Source: Pseudomonas fluorescens (GTDB lineage Bacteria > Pseudomonadota > Gammaproteobacteria > Pseudomonadales > Pseudomonadaceae). From it: DNA of 64,000 nucleotides. The stretch spans positions 2,356,001 through 2,420,000 of the forward strand of contig NZ_CP148752.1 of the NCBI RefSeq assembly GCF_040448305.1. Direction: 5' to 3'. This document shows positions 33,721 through 39,972 of this stretch, in pieces. Positions within the stretch are counted from its first letter, which is position 1. Each line of letters begins with the position of its first letter. The translations under genes and the position numbers were made by a program. The notes beneath the pieces are model-generated. The model saw only the letters and a program-made list of their open reading frames with translations. It was not told where the DNA came from and did no database searches.

Positions 33721-33746
33721 AAAAGCCCGATCGGAACCGGGCTTTT
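33721..33746. terminator. Bidirectional terminator hairpin
   Basis: AAAAGCCCG and CGGGCTTTT form a 9-bp stem (33721-33729 with 33738-33746) with A-rich and T-rich sides, so it can work in both directions. It lies in a 456-bp gap (33619-34074) that otherwise holds only the lipoprotein promoter region and hairpin repeat copy 1. Confidence 0.8.
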
Positions 33747-33930
33747 GTTTGCGTCACGAAGACCTCCCTACGTGATCGCAGGTGCCGCCAAGAGGGCGGG
33801 CTTCAATGTTGGTTATTTCATGATTGTCATCCTCCAATGCGCGCCGTTGGCATCTTGGCGGGCGCTCGCCGTTCTCTGTTTGTTGCATGCAGGTGGGCGG
33901 TTATAGGCCGCGGTTTCGTCCGCATCCCGC

Positions 33931-33959
33931 TGCCCACTCAGCGAATGGGCAGAAGTGAT
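33931..33959. repeat. 29-bp hairpin repeat, copy 1
   Basis: TGCCCA/TGGGCA stem, followed by GAAGTGAT. It differs by one base from 34311-34339. The two copies are direct repeats 380 bp apart and enclose the lipoprotein gene. Confidence 0.75.
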
Positions 33960-34074
33960 TATTGGTCAGGTACTGCCCGGGCTTTAGGGGAGGGCTGGGA
34001 TTATTCCGGGTGGCCGGCTACTCTAGAATTCCGAGTATCTAAATCCGGCCTCGGCCAATAAAGAAGGGAATCAC

Positions 34075-34278
34075 ATGAAGCTGCATATCGTTGCACTGGG
34101 TCTTGTTGCAGTTCTGTCCGGCTGCACTACTGCCGGCCCTTACGTTACAAACATATCGAGCGATGGCCGCAACGGCCTGAACGTTGAAAAGTGTGCAGTG
34201 AAACTGAATGCATTCATGGGAACCGTTAGTACCACCGAGTGCACGACTCAGAACCTACAACTGAGTCGCTCTAACTAA
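34075..34278 (+). CDS. Small prophage lipoprotein, 67 aa
   Basis: Signal sequence MKLHIVALGLVAVLSGC with lipobox LSGC, then TTAGPYVTNISSDGRNGLNV. The mature part has two further Cys (VEKCAVK, STTECTTQ), which could pair in the periplasm. It stands opposite to the early operon and between two 29-bp direct repeats, the layout of an inserted lysogenic-conversion (moron) cassette. A possible role is altering the cell surface or superinfection. Confidence 0.75.
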   Translation: MKLHIVALGLVAVLSGCTTAGPYVTNISSDGRNGLNVEKCAVKLNAFMGTVSTTECTTQNLQLSRSN

Positions 34279-34310
34279 TTGGGTCGGCGATCTCCTGGTT
34301 GTAACCCTTG

Positions 34311-34339
34311 TGCCCACTCAGTGAATGGGCAGAAGTGAT
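34311..34339. repeat. 29-bp hairpin repeat, copy 2
   Basis: Same sequence as 33931-33959 except for one base in the loop. It lies only three bases beyond the minus-strand gene stop at 34342, so it may also act as its transcript end. Confidence 0.75.
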
Positions 34340-34341
34340 GC

Positions 34342-34548
34342 CTACTGAACTGCTCGCAGTTCACTACGAAGCACCCAGCTGCCGGAGACTTTCACCATGC
34401 AGCCAACGAAGGCGGCGTACTTGGTTTCTCTGTCGGTCTGGTAGCCGTAGTAGGAGCAGGCGCCCCGATTGGCGAGGCTGTTTAGGAGCAGCCCCAGGGC
34501 GAAGGTCGCCCCGGAGATGATCAGCACTTTGCGCAGCCGCGTGCTCAC
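34342..34548 (-). CDS. Small membrane protein, 68 aa
   Basis: Basic N-terminus (MSTRLRKVLII) followed by one membrane helix (SGATFALGLLLNSLANRG), and a short cysteine-containing periplasmic or cytoplasmic domain (CSYYGYQTDRETKYAAFVGC). The ATG overlaps the stop of the TerB-like gene, so it is coupled to it. Unknown function. Confidence 0.65.
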   Translation of the reverse strand: MSTRLRKVLIISGATFALGLLLNSLANRGACSYYGYQTDRETKYAAFVGCMVKVSGSWVLRSELRAVQ

Positions 34549-34982
34549 GCGTCGATACCGAAGTCTTTGAGGCGCAGGCCAAGTTCATTGCCGATCTCGG
34601 CGAGAACCTTGAGCTCTTCGGCGCTGATGTTGCCGTCGCCTTCCGCAACGGTGAGCATGTTCACGAACACCTCTTCCGCATCGGCCGGGTTGTTTTTGAT
34701 GTCGCGGATCTCGCGCAGGATGTTCATGCGACCGAGGCGGAAGCCAGCCTGCAACTGCTCGGTGAACAGGTTGACCGTGCTGGTGATCTCGGAGCCGAAG
34801 TGTTCCAGCGCCTTGTTGGCCCGGATCTGAATATCGATCTGAGCCGCTTCGTTCTTGCTGATCTCGCCGTCCGACGCCGCCACCAGTAGGCAGCCACCGA
34901 CGATGGCTTGCATCAGGTCGCGATTTTCCAGCTTCTTGACTGCGCGCTTGGCGCCGAACAACTTCTTACCGATACCGAACAT
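34545..34982 (-). CDS. TerB-like (tellurite-resistance TerB domain) phage protein, 145 aa
   Basis: The helical protein shows two acidic metal-loop-like repeats typical of TerB: AASDGEISKNEAAQI near residues 35-49 and VAEGDGNISAEELKVL near 112-127. Full-length TerB is about 150 aa, so this is a complete single domain. ATG at 34982 has AGAGGA seven bases upstream; the open frame extends 16 codons more. TerB-type proteins are associated with stress and phage-resistance loci; in a leftward early operon it may modify host physiology. Confidence 0.8.
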   Translation of the reverse strand: MFGIGKKLFGAKRAVKKLENRDLMQAIVGGCLLVAASDGEISKNEAAQIDIQIRANKALEHFGSEITSTVNLFTEQLQAGFRLGRMNILREIRDIKNNPADAEEVFVNMLTVAEGDGNISAEELKVLAEIGNELGLRLKDFGIDA

Positions 34983-35012
34983 GGGTGAATCCTCTGGGTT
35001 GGGTTGCATCCC

Positions 35013-35038
35013 GCTGCACCCTGTCGCCAAGGTGCAGC
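35013..35038. repeat. Intergenic hairpin with conserved flanks (box 3)
   Basis: GCTGCACC/GGTGCAGC 8-bp stem between the 53-aa and TerB-like genes. Read on the minus strand it is preceded by ATCACT and followed by GGGATGC, the same flanks as the hairpin at 33931. Confidence 0.55.
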
Positions 35039-35045
35039 AGTGATG

Positions 35046-35207
35046 CTATTCAGCCTGGAGCGCTTCGATTGCCTGCCGGTAATCGGCAGCGTTAGTGCGG
35101 TTGTTCGCTGCGTCTTCGAACTGGCCTTCGGCCTCCTGGATCGCAGCGTTGTTCTCGCAGTTGGAAGCGTGAATTTCGAGCTGGGCGATTGCTGTTGCGT
35201 GCTTCAT
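35046..35207 (-). CDS. Small phage early protein, 53 aa, helical
   Basis: MKHATAIAQLEIHASNCENN opens a single amphipathic helix-rich chain (AAIQEAEGQFEDAANNRTNA), ending ALQAE. AGGTGA lies six bases upstream of the ATG. It is the first well-supported gene left of the OL operators, so probably first in the leftward early transcript. Family unknown. Confidence 0.65.
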   Translation of the reverse strand: MKHATAIAQLEIHASNCENNAAIQEAEGQFEDAANNRTNAADYRQAIEALQAE

Positions 35208-35235
35208 GGTTGATCACCTATCGGTTGTCATCCCA

Positions 35236-35259
35236 AGCAGCCCTCTGTGGAAGGCTGCT
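35236..35259. repeat. Intergenic hairpin with conserved flanks (box 4)
   Basis: AGCAGCC/GGCTGCT stem, with AGTGATG on its right side (ATCACT on the minus strand). Lies in the leader between OL and the 53-aa gene. Confidence 0.5.
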
Positions 35260-35505
35260 CAGTGATGCTGTCCGTCCTATTACCGCTGGAGGAGCGGGGC
35301 ACATTGCTTACCGGGTCGCTCACACGGTTAAGGCGTTTCACCATCGAGCAGCCGTCCAGGTTGTTCCTGTCGTTGGCAGGCTTTCGGGCCTGTCTGCTCG
35401 CCGGTCGCCGGTAGAGGCAATGCGGTCTGTTGTTTGTTGCGCTGACTTTTAAAGAGCGGCGGACTTAAGGCCCTTCGCAGTGGCTGTGTTACTGCGATGG
35501 TAGTA

Positions 35506-35546
35506 GTTAACCATCGGTATATTTATGAGTCAATACCGATAGTTAA
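35506..35546. promoter_or_regulatory. Left operator (OL): two inverted repressor sites
   Basis: GTTAACCATCGGTAT at 35506-35520 and AATACCGATAGTTAA at 35532-35546 are inverted copies of the sequence also found three times at 37723-37784 beside cI and cro. They sit between the divergent leftward early operon and the DUF1654 gene. The remainder of the 35208-35614 gap is leader sequence. Confidence 0.75.
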
Positions 35547-35614
35547 TTTAATTTCGTTGGTCGTACGGTATGCTTTGTTTTAGCTGGATGTATGTACAGT
35601 AATTGAGGGGCGGT

Positions 35615-35926
35615 ATGGCAAAGGCGAAGAAGCAAACAAAACCAGTAGAGCGACAGGAGGTCAGCGGAATTGAAAAGCTTGGCCTACGCGTATCTTCGAT
35701 GATCAACCACCCGCTCGCGCAGACTCAGCGCTGGGTGACCATCCACCGTCTGGATACGGACGGTGAGCGAGAGTGGGAGGAGGTGATGGGCCTGCTATCC
35801 GAAACGGACGGTATAGACATGACATTCAACGACGACGAATCGGTGACGCTTCGGTGGGAGGCAAGTGCCGAAGAAGATCGACCTGTAGAGGTTTTCGAGC
35901 CGGTTGAGGAACCAGCGCCTTTTTGA
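35615..35926 (+). CDS. DUF1654 family protein, 103 aa
   Basis: Matches the Pseudomonas DUF1654 pattern: KLGLRVSSMINHPLAQTQRW, then a tryptophan-containing WEEVMGLLSET and MTFNDDESVTLRWE. An acidic tail follows. ATG at 35615 is preceded by GAGGGGCGG. The promoter overlaps the OL sites, so the prophage repressor should control it. Members of this family are common near phage and mobile regions in Pseudomonas; function is unknown. Confidence 0.8.
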   Translation: MAKAKKQTKPVERQEVSGIEKLGLRVSSMINHPLAQTQRWVTIHRLDTDGEREWEEVMGLLSETDGIDMTFNDDESVTLRWEASAEEDRPVEVFEPVEEPAPF

Positions 35927-35938
35927 CGGACAACAAAA

Positions 35939-35959
35939 AGCCCGCTCAGCGGCGGGCTT
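35939..35959 (-). terminator. Terminator of the 167-aa lipoprotein gene
   Basis: AAGCCCGC/GCGGGCTT stem; on the minus strand it is followed by a T-run (plus-strand AAAAA at 35935-35939). The terminator lies between two convergent genes. Confidence 0.85.
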
Positions 35960-35974
35960 GAATTGAAAAACTGG

Positions 35975-36478
35975 CTAGTTGGAGAATTTGACCTCGGTGG
36001 CGAGAGCTTCTCTTGCGACTTGGTATTCAGCCTTGGCCCGATGGTCAGTGGTACGGTAAGCGCTCATGGTCATGAGGTAGGCTGACCATTTGGAATAAAG
36101 ATCCTTGCTTAGCTCGATCTGTTTTTCCGGGACTTTGGCTGCCTTAAGACGAGCTATAGCCTCATCACCCTGAGATTTTGAATGCTTGATGCACTCCATG
36201 AGTGAGTTGCTGTACTCCTCAATCATTTGGCGGTTTCCGGTTCGCACTGCCATTCCGCCCGTGTTTGCTTCCAGTTCACATTGCAAGGCTGGCAGAGCTA
36301 GCTGGCGAGAGAAGTTAAGAACTTCTGGCGACTTAGGATCGTACTGGAACTCAAGAGGCTTGAAGACGTGCGGCGCCCGGGCGGACAGTGCTGAGTCTGC
36401 TGGCTTTTGTTGTGGTGCTACACAGCCAGCCAATAAAGTTGTTGTAAGAGCAAGCTTAATGCTGGTCTTCAAGCGCAT
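35975..36478 (-). CDS. Prophage lipoprotein, 167 aa
   Basis: Signal and lipobox MRLKTSIKLALTTTLLAGC, then a mainly helical mature part with two further cysteines (LQCELEANTGG and MECIKHSKSQ). GGGAGG lies six bases before the ATG. It is a free-standing minus-strand gene between DUF1654 and the cI-linked gene, with its own terminator, so it is a likely conversion gene expressed in the lysogen. Function unknown. Confidence 0.72.
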   Translation of the reverse strand: MRLKTSIKLALTTTLLAGCVAPQQKPADSALSARAPHVFKPLEFQYDPKSPEVLNFSRQLALPALQCELEANTGGMAVRTGNRQMIEEYSNSLMECIKHSKSQGDEAIARLKAAKVPEKQIELSKDLYSKWSAYLMTMSAYRTTDHRAKAEYQVAREALATEVKFSN

Positions 36479-36534
36479 GGTATCCCTCCCGTAACTATGT
36501 TTGCTTATCCCAGCACGACTTGTGATGAGTAAGG

Positions 36535-36840
36535 TTAAATTTCATGCTCGTTGTGTCTTTCCCGCACAATCCTTCCTGCCCTCACCTCATCAGCGTAAAC
36601 AGTTAGTCGATCCTCATCAGCATGGAACACGGTGCACATCCTCAGTACGGCCTGGGCGTCCACCTCATTGCCGGCAAGACTCAATCGCTCGGCTATTCGC
36701 ATCAGCTCGACCGCTGACCACTTCAGATCTGAGGCAATGCCTTGGAGGTCGCGTTTCAGGTCTTGCTCTGTTTTGTTCGGTCCCAAGATCAACTCCCACC
36801 TAAATGGCCAATTTCGACGAGGCTTACACCAGGTGTGCAT
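36535..36840 (-). CDS. Hypothetical protein downstream of cI
   Basis: The well-formed part begins at GPNKTEQDLKRDLQGIASDL and is helical, ending in RIVRERHNEHEI. The ATG at 36840 lies inside the repressor gene (17-bp overlap); a TTG at 36786 has GGTGGGAG just upstream and may be the real start, giving ~83 aa. Co-transcribed with cI, so produced in lysogens. Unknown family. Confidence 0.6.
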   Translation of the reverse strand: MHTWCKPRRNWPFRWELILGPNKTEQDLKRDLQGIASDLKWSAVELMRIAERLSLAGNEVDAQAVLRMCTVFHADEDRLTVYADEVRAGRIVRERHNEHEI

Positions 36841-37711
36841 TCCACACCAGAAGCACTCGCGCCTGGATGAACGTCATATCTCGACGAATCATCCGGTCTT
36901 TGTGCCGGGTGTTGTCAGAAATCATCTCGAAGTGATCTTCATCGGCCACTTGCAGACGCTTGATGTAGATGTGGTCGTCCCACGAAAACAGATAGATCCC
37001 GTCACCGACGAACTCCCGAATGTGCACGTCGACGATCAGCGGGTCGCGATGCTTGATCGTCGGCTCCATCGACTGGCCCCAGCCGGTGACCATCTTTAAG
37101 TGGAAGTGCTCTTCGAAGTCCACCCCCAGCTCGCGCAAATGCTTTGGACTTACCCGGACGTCCTGAAACATCTCCGGAAAGTCATGCGCTATCTGCCCGC
37201 CACCCATTGCAGCGCGGATGTCGTAATGAGCGATCCAAACTTCATCGCCGACCAGGCCAGGTCGCGAAAAGTCAGCCGTAATTACATTGGTTTTCTGGGG
37301 TTCTTCAGCAGCATCAAGCAAACGCTGTCGGGCATCAGGAGAAAGCCGCTTTCCGCTCCGAGCAAGCATTTCCTTCACCAAGTCGGCTGCGCTTGCCCCT
37401 TCATCTTGGGCGCCTATGTCATGTCCAGCCATGGGAACCGGGGCGCTGGTAAGTTTGCGTATCTCTTCTGCCAGGCGAGGGCTGAATGACTCAACCGGCT
37501 CTTGGAGCATGCGCGAAAGAACTGAAGCGAACTGTGCATTGAGCGGGTTAATCCCTTTGAAATAGAGATTTACCGCAGCGGGTGTCATTCCGGCAGCGTC
37601 GGCGATTTTCTTCTGACTCAGCTTCATCTCATTCTTTTTTGAAAGAAACAGAGCGTGCGCAGCTTCGCATTCGGCCATGCGGTCCGGCGGCAGGATTCGT
37701 TTTTTAGTCAT
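36824..37711 (-). CDS. cI: CI-like phage repressor with S24 autopeptidase domain
   Basis: 295 aa. A helix-turn-helix lies at about 30-60 (LSQKKIADAAGMTPAAVNLYFKG) and a linker follows. The S24/LexA-type domain starts near residue 155, with AAMGGG (168-172) at the usual cleavage segment, catalytic S214 in GQSMEPTI and K251 in IYIKRL. RecA-stimulated self-cleavage would induce the prophage. The nearest operator is only 12 bp upstream of the ATG and no ribosome site is visible, recalling the leaderless lambda cI message. Confidence 0.92.
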   Translation of the reverse strand: MTKKRILPPDRMAECEAAHALFLSKKNEMKLSQKKIADAAGMTPAAVNLYFKGINPLNAQFASVLSRMLQEPVESFSPRLAEEIRKLTSAPVPMAGHDIGAQDEGASAADLVKEMLARSGKRLSPDARQRLLDAAEEPQKTNVITADFSRPGLVGDEVWIAHYDIRAAMGGGQIAHDFPEMFQDVRVSPKHLRELGVDFEEHFHLKMVTGWGQSMEPTIKHRDPLIVDVHIREFVGDGIYLFSWDDHIYIKRLQVADEDHFEMISDNTRHKDRMIRRDMTFIQARVLLVWNAHLV

Positions 37712-37722
37712 CGCGCGAATTT

Positions 37723-37784
37723 ATACCAATGGTTAAAAATGAGAAGAAACCATCGGTATTGATTATAAGTTAACAGATGGTTAA
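37723..37784. promoter_or_regulatory. Right operator (OR): three repressor sites
   Basis: ATACCAATGGTTAA (37723-37736), AAACCATCGGTATT (37747-37760, inverted) and TTAACAGATGGTTAA (37770-37784) share the ATACCGATGGTTAA consensus of the 35.5-kb sites. They fill the space between divergent cI and cro. Confidence 0.75.
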
Positions 37785-37815
37785 TATCTGCCTCATCTAC
37801 AAGAGAGGCACGACC

Positions 37816-38010
37816 ATGAATGAGACTTCCCTCGACAAGTTCGTGGCTGACAAAGGGCAGTCCGAAGCCGCAAGGCTTCTCCGCGTCACTGCCCCAGCCA
37901 TCCATAAAGCTTTATCCGCAAAACGGGATATTCGTGTGATTGAGCTCCCCGATGGGAGCTTCCAGGCAAGTGAACTGCGTCCGTTTCCATCCCAAAAATC
38001 CGCTGCATAA
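37816..38010 (+). CDS. cro: Cro-like repressor, 64 aa
   Basis: The first ~40 residues form a helix-turn-helix: LDKFVADKGQSEAARLLRVT, then APAIHKALSAKRDI. Length, position divergent from cI and the operator array identify it as Cro. AGAGAGGC lies upstream of the ATG. Confidence 0.85.
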   Translation: MNETSLDKFVADKGQSEAARLLRVTAPAIHKALSAKRDIRVIELPDGSFQASELRPFPSQKSAA

Positions 38011-38093
38011 GTCATCCCTGTCGTTGATCTGTTGAGCGAATGATCGCCGAGCATCTTCAGCGGTGCTACGGAAACAAAGTTGAGGTTTTACGA

Positions 38094-38516
38094 ATGGAAG
38101 ATTTCTTGAGGGCTTGCCACACCTCCGTCAAGGAAAGCGGGGCAGAGGAGCTGGCGGGGAAAATGTGCATGGCCCACGTGAGCCTGCTTCAACGCTCGAA
38201 TCCGGACAACGCGGGGCATCACCTGACCATCGAACATCTGTTCGGGATCTTGCTGCACACCGGCGACATGCGCCCGCTGATGACCTTGGCAGAGCAATTC
38301 GGTTTTGAGTTGGTCGCAAAGATTGCGCCGGAGCCGAAGGCGCTGACTGCTTCGCTGATCAATGTTGGTAAAGAGGTCGCGGATCTGACCATCGCAGTGC
38401 ACGAAGCCTTGGATGACAACCACGTTTCACCGCTCGAGAAGGCAGCGATTCGCAAAGAGCTAGGGCATGTCCGGCAAAGCCTGGATGTGATGGAGCAGTC
38501 GGTAAGGGTGGCGTGA
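38094..38516 (+). CDS. Phage regulatory CII-family protein
   Basis: 140 aa with MEDFLRACHTSVKESGAEEL at the N-terminus, a helix-turn-helix-like GAEELAGKMCMAHVSLLQRS, and a helical C-terminus (EKAAIRKELGHVRQSLDVM). This matches the Phage_CP76/CII family that activates lysogeny promoters. Start at 38094 has GAGG eight bases upstream; an ATG 54 bp earlier lacks one. Confidence 0.82.
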   Translation: MEDFLRACHTSVKESGAEELAGKMCMAHVSLLQRSNPDNAGHHLTIEHLFGILLHTGDMRPLMTLAEQFGFELVAKIAPEPKALTASLINVGKEVADLTIAVHEALDDNHVSPLEKAAIRKELGHVRQSLDVMEQSVRVA

Positions 38517-38783
38517 ATGGACCTTCTTCAGCTTGGTTGCGCAGCTTTGGCCGGTTACGTGGTAGCAGTTTTTTTCCATCGACCGCTGGCGGCAAAGCGA
38601 ATGATTACCTACCCGCTCTGCCACGTCAGCTTCGATTCATCGATGACTACTCAGGATCGCCTGCGCTTCCTTGCTGAAGTGACCGTCGCGGTGGAAGAGG
38701 GCCGCTTACCCGAGCCCAACGATTTTAAGAATGATCGCGCCTCCAATAAGGCTGGCAAGCCAGGGGGCGGCTTTGAGAATTGA
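38517..38783 (+). CDS. Hypothetical phage protein with N-terminal membrane helix, 88 aa
   Basis: Begins immediately after the CII stop. LLQLGCAALAGYVVAVFF at the N-terminus is a membrane anchor; the rest is soluble (TQDRLRFLAEVTVAVEEGRL). Its last 78 bases overlap the 3' end of the opposite-strand gene. Unknown family. Confidence 0.65.
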   Translation: MDLLQLGCAALAGYVVAVFFHRPLAAKRMITYPLCHVSFDSSMTTQDRLRFLAEVTVAVEEGRLPEPNDFKNDRASNKAGKPGGGFEN

Positions 38784-38924
38784 GACTTTGTGCTTTTCCC
38801 AGAAGGCCCGCAGCGGCGGCCGTTCGAATCCCATCATCAGAAACATAGGCTCGTCATGGATGTACGCCTTCTCATCCCAATGCTTTGTCTTCCAGCGAGC
38901 AAACGCTTCCTTCAAACGTTTCAT
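38706..38924 (-). CDS. Small membrane protein, 72 aa (convergent overlap)
   Basis: MKRLKEAFARWKTKHWDEKA leads to a C-terminal membrane helix (APWLASLIGGAIILKIVGLG). GGAGG lies seven bases upstream of the ATG. The overlap with the preceding plus-strand gene is tail-to-tail. Unknown function. Confidence 0.6.
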   Translation of the reverse strand: MKRLKEAFARWKTKHWDEKAYIHDEPMFLMMGFERPPLRAFWEKHKVSILKAAPWLASLIGGAIILKIVGLG

Positions 38925-38948
38925 GTCCGGCCTCCGAGGCCTTTTCGT

Positions 38949-38969
38949 GTGGAAGCAAAAAGCTTCCAC
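38949..38969. other. 8-bp perfect hairpin upstream of small membrane gene
   Basis: GTGGAAGC/GCTTCCAC with a five-A loop, located 25-45 bp upstream of the minus-strand start at 38924. May be an attenuator or promoter-region dyad. Confidence 0.4.
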
Positions 38970-39004
38970 GGATGCGCCGGACGCCTAAATCGCGCGCATA
39001 AAAA

Positions 39005-39024
39005 AACCGCCTGGCAGGGCGGTT
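39005..39024. terminator. Terminator-like hairpin before the replication genes
   Basis: AACCGCC/GGCGGTT stem with A-run on the left and CTTT on the right. Stronger for leftward transcription; may act as a tR1-like site for rightward transcription. Confidence 0.55.
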
Positions 39025-39058
39025 CTTTCAACAACTTGTAAAACACTGAGGGGCCATT

Positions 39059-39187
39059 ATGAACACGATCGCTACTCCCGGCAATACCCGCCATGTCGCG
39101 ACACTTTTAGTGCAATCGCAAAAGGTGTCGTGTCACACCATGTCCTCACGCGAGATTGCCGAACTCAATATCGGAGCCTCGCTGTGA
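39059..39187 (+). pseudogene. 42-aa remnant of a Rha/antirepressor-type gene
   Basis: The last third contains MSSREIAEL, the opening of the Rha/Ant regulatory domain (usually followed by TGKRHDNV), but the frame stops after NIGASL. GAGGGG lies upstream of the ATG and the stop overlaps the next start (GTGA). It may survive only as a leader peptide that couples translation of the replication gene. Confidence 0.5.
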
Positions 39188-39972
39188 GCGTCCAAGCAAT
39201 GTCCTGGGCGCTTTCATTGCCCACTGAATCCCTGAAAGACTCCAGTGCGCGTCACGTGCTTTTGTGTCTGGCCAACTACGCCGGTTCGAATGGTGCTGGC
39301 GCCTTTCCATCTGCCTTGACTCTGGCTCAGGACACCGGCCTGTCTGAGCGCACCGTACGCTACAAGCTGGACGATTTGGAGACGGTCGGGCTCATCCAGA
39401 AGGGCAATCAGGCCATTGCCGCCGTACACATCGATCGCCATGACCGACGACCAGTTGTTTACGACCTCCAACTATCTCGGGGTGCAAATCCTGCACCCCG
39501 TGCAAAACGGGGTGCAGATGACGCAACGGGGTGCAGTTCACAACAGAACGGGGTGCAGCCTGGAACAAAACGGGGTGCAGAATCTGCACCCAATCCGTCA
39601 CTTAACCATCAAGTAACCGAAGAGCAGCTGCAGCGCGATTTGGCTGATGAGATTTCTCGGCAAGACCAGGCTGCCGCCGAATGCATTCCTTCCACGGCTC
39701 GCTTCGCCATGTTCGCCCTCTGGGTGCCTGACGCTAAGTCCCTGTCCGATCAGATCGCGATCGCCGGGCTTCCAGCCGGCTGCGTGCCTGACGAAGCGGT
39801 TCGTAAGTTCAAAGGCTTCCACTGCGCCAAACCAAACACCCTCGATTCCACTGCTGGCTGGTGCTATCGCCTTGTTCAGTGGGTCAAGCGTGAGCGTGTT
39901 CAGGCGGCAGGCCGGGGGCAAGAGCCTGATTTTAATGACACCAGCTGGGGCGATGACCTGGGAGGTTTGTAA
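39184..39972 (+). CDS. Phage replication initiator, O-like, with winged helix
   Basis: 262 aa. N-terminal helix-turn-helix region at about 15-80 (LSERTVRYKLDDLETVGLIQ). The Gln/Ala/Gly-rich linker at about 98-140 is encoded by the iteron array. The C-terminal domain includes RFAMFALWVPDAKSLSDQI and ends DTSWGDDLGGL. GTG at 39184 is chosen because GGAGCC lies upstream and the preceding stop overlaps; an ATG 15 bases later is possible. It overlaps the P-like gene by one base. Confidence 0.82.
   Translation: MSVQAMSWALSLPTESLKDSSARHVLLCLANYAGSNGAGAFPSALTLAQDTGLSERTVRYKLDDLETVGLIQKGNQAIAAVHIDRHDRRPVVYDLQLSRGANPAPRAKRGADDATGCSSQQNGVQPGTKRGAESAPNPSLNHQVTEEQLQRDLADEISRQDQAAAECIPSTARFAMFALWVPDAKSLSDQIAIAGLPAGCVPDEAVRKFKGFHCAKPNTLDSTAGWCYRLVQWVKRERVQAAGRGQEPDFNDTSWGDDLGGL
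39478..39579. other. Probable replication origin: iterons inside the initiator gene
   Basis: CGGGGTGCA is present as direct copies at 39478, 39508, 39527, 39549 and 39571, plus one inverted copy at 39492-39500. Spacing is 19-22 bp in the last four, which extend to AACGGGGTGCAG. This repeats the lambda plan, in which ori iterons lie within gene O. Confidence 0.72.

Noticed and set aside
35228..35344. 38-aa minus-strand frame in the OL leader
   Set aside because: No ribosome site, overlaps the hairpin box, and low-complexity Ser/Arg composition. More likely untranslated leader.
39478..39600. CRISPR-like array
   Set aside because: Repeats are only 9-12 bp, with ~10-bp spacers inside a coding gene, and one copy is inverted; iterons explain them better.
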